From Litomosoides sigmodontis (lineage: Eukaryota; Nematoda; Chromadorea; Rhabditida; Onchocercidae): a DNA stretch of 64,000 nucleotides. This document shows, one piece after another, positions 62,280 to 64,000 of the stretch; position 1 is the stretch's first letter, and every line of letters begins with the position of its first letter. The stretch is from the NCBI GenBank assembly GCA_963070105.1, contig OY718803.1, forward strand, positions 2,586,507 to 2,650,506, read 5' to 3'. The position numbers and the translations under genes were made by a program. A model generated the notes under the pieces. The model made no database searches, had not been told where the DNA came from, and saw only the letters and a program-made list of their open reading frames with translations.

Positions 62280-62434
62280 ATGATCCTTACTTTCTGACGT
62301 TCATTCGTCTTGTGATGTGTGTGCTGTATGTTTTCATTGTCTACAAAGCAGTGGACCACTTTGGTGCTGATCGATTCGCGATGAAACACTGGTCTGTATG
62401 GACTAGGAAAGTTTGTTCTAACTTATCGGCGTAA
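62280..62434 (+). CDS. Alternative last exon (11b) of the MOLO-1-like gene
   Basis: Acceptor TTGTTAG, then two bases completing a codon, DPYFLTFIRLVMCVLYVFIV, and 30 more codons to TAA. Exon 10 of the MOLO-1-like gene ends in phase 1 with G, so G+AT gives Asp and the frame continues; exon 11a (60408) uses the same phase (G+AA, Glu). Joined to exon 10 it gives a 409-residue isoform whose tail has a second hydrophobic helix (about 20 residues) and a basic/aromatic end (MKHWSVWTRKV). AATAAA signals follow at 62741 and 62876, while none follows exon 11a. It could instead be the last exon of a separate gene, but no other upstream exon is visible. Confidence 0.6.
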
Positions 62435-63171
62435 AAGTCGTTGCATTATACGGAAATCTTTTTGTCTCAATTTTTCCATTTTTTTTTTGCGGCTGTAATT
62501 TGGCTTAATGACATTTTGCGCATTTACTAACTGATTAATCACAAATGTCTTCGGTACATATTGTGATTAATCGATTAAATTTCTATGTCTTACGGTTGTT
62601 AAAAGTTTTTGTTCATTTTTCGACATGTTATTTATTTTGATATTATTTAATTTGAAACAGTTTGGAAGATTATGTGTTCAGCCGTTTTTTTCTGTTTTTA
62701 CTAATCAATTGATTATTTGGTGTTCGATTATTTATATGCAAATAAATGGATTTATGAAGACTGCAAGCGGCGTCTGGCACATATCTTGGTAGCGCATTCT
62801 TGAGTTGCTTTGAAAAACCTGGCCAAAGTCAGCAAATTTGAAATTATTTTCCAGTACATAGTATGATTTGAATTGAATAAATTTTCCTCGCAATTCCATC
62901 TTCAATCATTTCACAACAAGTGAAAAGTGCTGCAAATATCAAATGGAAAGATTTTGTGGATGTAATAATTGAAACGTTACTGCTAGGCAATGTGTCCATT
63001 AATTCGTAAGCGTCATGTGTAATACCTAAACCAATTCATTTGAGGAATGAAGAACGAGAAAATTCCAAATTTCAATCATTCCAACGAAATTGAAAATTAA
63101 GTATGAAGCAGACAAGCGATATGCCTTTTCAAACTGTCGTACGTTTAATTCCGAAATATCGATAACAGTTA
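62435..63171. other. Convergent gap between the MOLO-1-like and MBLAC1-like genes
   Basis: About 740 bp of 3' flanks of two genes transcribed toward each other. Contains the AATAAA sites at 62741 and 62876 for the plus-strand gene. No open frame of interest. Confidence 0.55.
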
Positions 63172-64000
63172 TCAATAGTTATCATGACAGTTGAATTCTC
63201 GCTTCATACTACTCACTATCCGAAACAGCGGTCCGTGTCCAGGAATGATACAGTTAGCTAGGCACAGTAAACGTCTTCTTGATTCATCCTGTTGTACTTC
63301 ACTGAATGCTAACTGTTTCCACAACGTTGAATCCTTTATGTCTTCCCTTCGCATGAATATATCACCTTCAACAATGGAGATGCAAATCACTTCCTTTGGT
63401 AATGTAATTCTTAGCACTTCAATTTTTTCTTCCAATTCAAAAAACAAAAAAAAAAAGGGAAATGTAGAAATTTTGAACGATTAAAAAAATTTTAGTGAAT
63501 TTCAACTTTCATCTCGTATTAACGGTGATAATAATTTTTCGTTTTATGTAAGTGCAGTAAATTGACAATATTGACAATAATTGCAATATTAGCACTTTCT
63601 AAAGTTAAAGTAATCAAGTAATTTCAACTTTTTTTTTTAGAGAGAAAGAGAGAGACAAAAATTCTTAGTTGAGAGGACGATATTATTAGCTCATTCATTC
63701 AGTTAACTGTTAGATGTGATTTCGTTTAAATTAATTAATCTTACCAGAAACAATAACAGTGCCGAAAAAGCTTGTATTATTAATGAGAACAGCAATTTCA
63801 TCAGCTGTATGACCCGATGTTTTTAGCAAATAAACATTTCTTGTTAATTTTTCAACGTCATCCTGAAACTCGCTAAATGCAAATGAATGGAACGGTCGTT
63901 GGTGTGTAACTTTTATGCTAATTATTTTTTCGCAAAATTATTAATTTGCTATATAATTTCAAAGTGAAATATATGCTTTTGCTATTGCTTTCCATACATA
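63172..64000 (-). CDS. MBLAC1: MBLAC1 / SWIP-10-like metallo-beta-lactamase protein, C-terminal part (partial)
   Basis: Two minus-strand exons are visible: 63745-63862 and the last exon 63172-63365; the rest lies beyond the right edge. The join is phase 1, giving VIVS-GDIFMRRED. Visible metallo-beta-lactamase ligands are the His in TSGHTADEIAVL, the Asp in SGDIF and the His in IIPGHGPLFRIV; the HxHxDH motif would be in missing exons. The pattern GTVIVSGDIF, then SRRRLLCLANCIIPGHGPLF, matches MBLAC1. Human MBLAC1 is a metallo-hydrolase linked to 3'-end cleavage of replication-dependent histone mRNAs; the worm homologue SWIP-10 acts in glia to limit dopamine-neuron excitability. The 5' end of the last exon uses a TTGAAG acceptor, chosen because it alone restores the conserved GD. 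The exon at 63745 could start 10 bp earlier at a TTTAG site (63872), in frame. Confidence 0.85.

Noticed and set aside
63191..63484. 97-residue plus-strand frame
   Set aside because: Antisense to the MBLAC1-like last exon, which carries the conserved PGHGP motif.

Overview
The window is AT-rich DNA (roughly three quarters A+T by eye) from a eukaryote, most likely a chromadorean nematode. The evidence is intron-split genes with short exons, strong TTTTCAG/TTTTAG 3' splice sites, GTAAGT/GTTTGT-type donors, and a gene set with clear worm counterparts: LIN-11, a PDE8-type phosphodiesterase (PDE-6), a MOLO-1 family membrane protein, an MBLAC1/SWIP-10 metallo-beta-lactamase protein and a REC114/DSB-like meiotic protein. 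A spirurid (filarial-like) genome would fit the base composition, but I cannot prove the species. I saw nothing prokaryotic: no operons with Shine-Dalgarno sites, no CRISPR and no insertion sequences.

Layout, left to right. (1) 1-7253, minus strand: the 5' part of a lin-11/LHX1-type LIM-homeobox gene. Both LIM domains are inside the window and the homeobox lies beyond the left edge. Its introns are full of microsatellites. (2) 8156-9750: a stop-poor, coding-like patch that I could not assign. (3) 9811-12043, minus: a complete six-exon PSME3IP1/FAM192A (NIP30) homologue. About 490 bp upstream on the same strand is a possible two-exon gene for a 63-residue protein (12533-12805). (4) 14057-17459, plus: an eleven-exon gene whose 365-residue product looks like REC114/DSB-1. 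(5) 17460-28655: a gene-poor interval with two kilobase-scale (TTA)n and (TAA)n arrays in opposite orientation and a 7-bp satellite-like array. (6) 28656-46136, plus: a complete 17-exon PDE8 gene with a 3.1-kb (TTA)n array inside one intron. (7) 46137-54275: intergenic, with a few orphan coding-like fragments. (8) 54276-60508 (or 62434), plus: an eleven-exon MOLO-1-like gene with two phase-compatible alternative last exons, separated by a 1-kb (ATT)n array. (9) 63172-64000, minus: the last two exons of an MBLAC1/SWIP-10-like gene that runs off the right edge.

Exon models were built by hand. In each main gene every junction was checked for GT/GC-AG boundaries, and the reading frame carries from start to stop, or to the window edge for the two partial genes. 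The genes do not form one pathway: they cover a neuronal/vulval transcription factor, a proteasome-regulator partner, meiotic double-strand-break formation, cyclic-nucleotide breakdown, a receptor-auxiliary-type membrane protein and a metallo-hydrolase. The most unusual property of the window is about 6.4 kb (about 10%) of nearly pure ATT/TAA triplet arrays, one of them inside a conserved gene and one between two alternative terminal exons.
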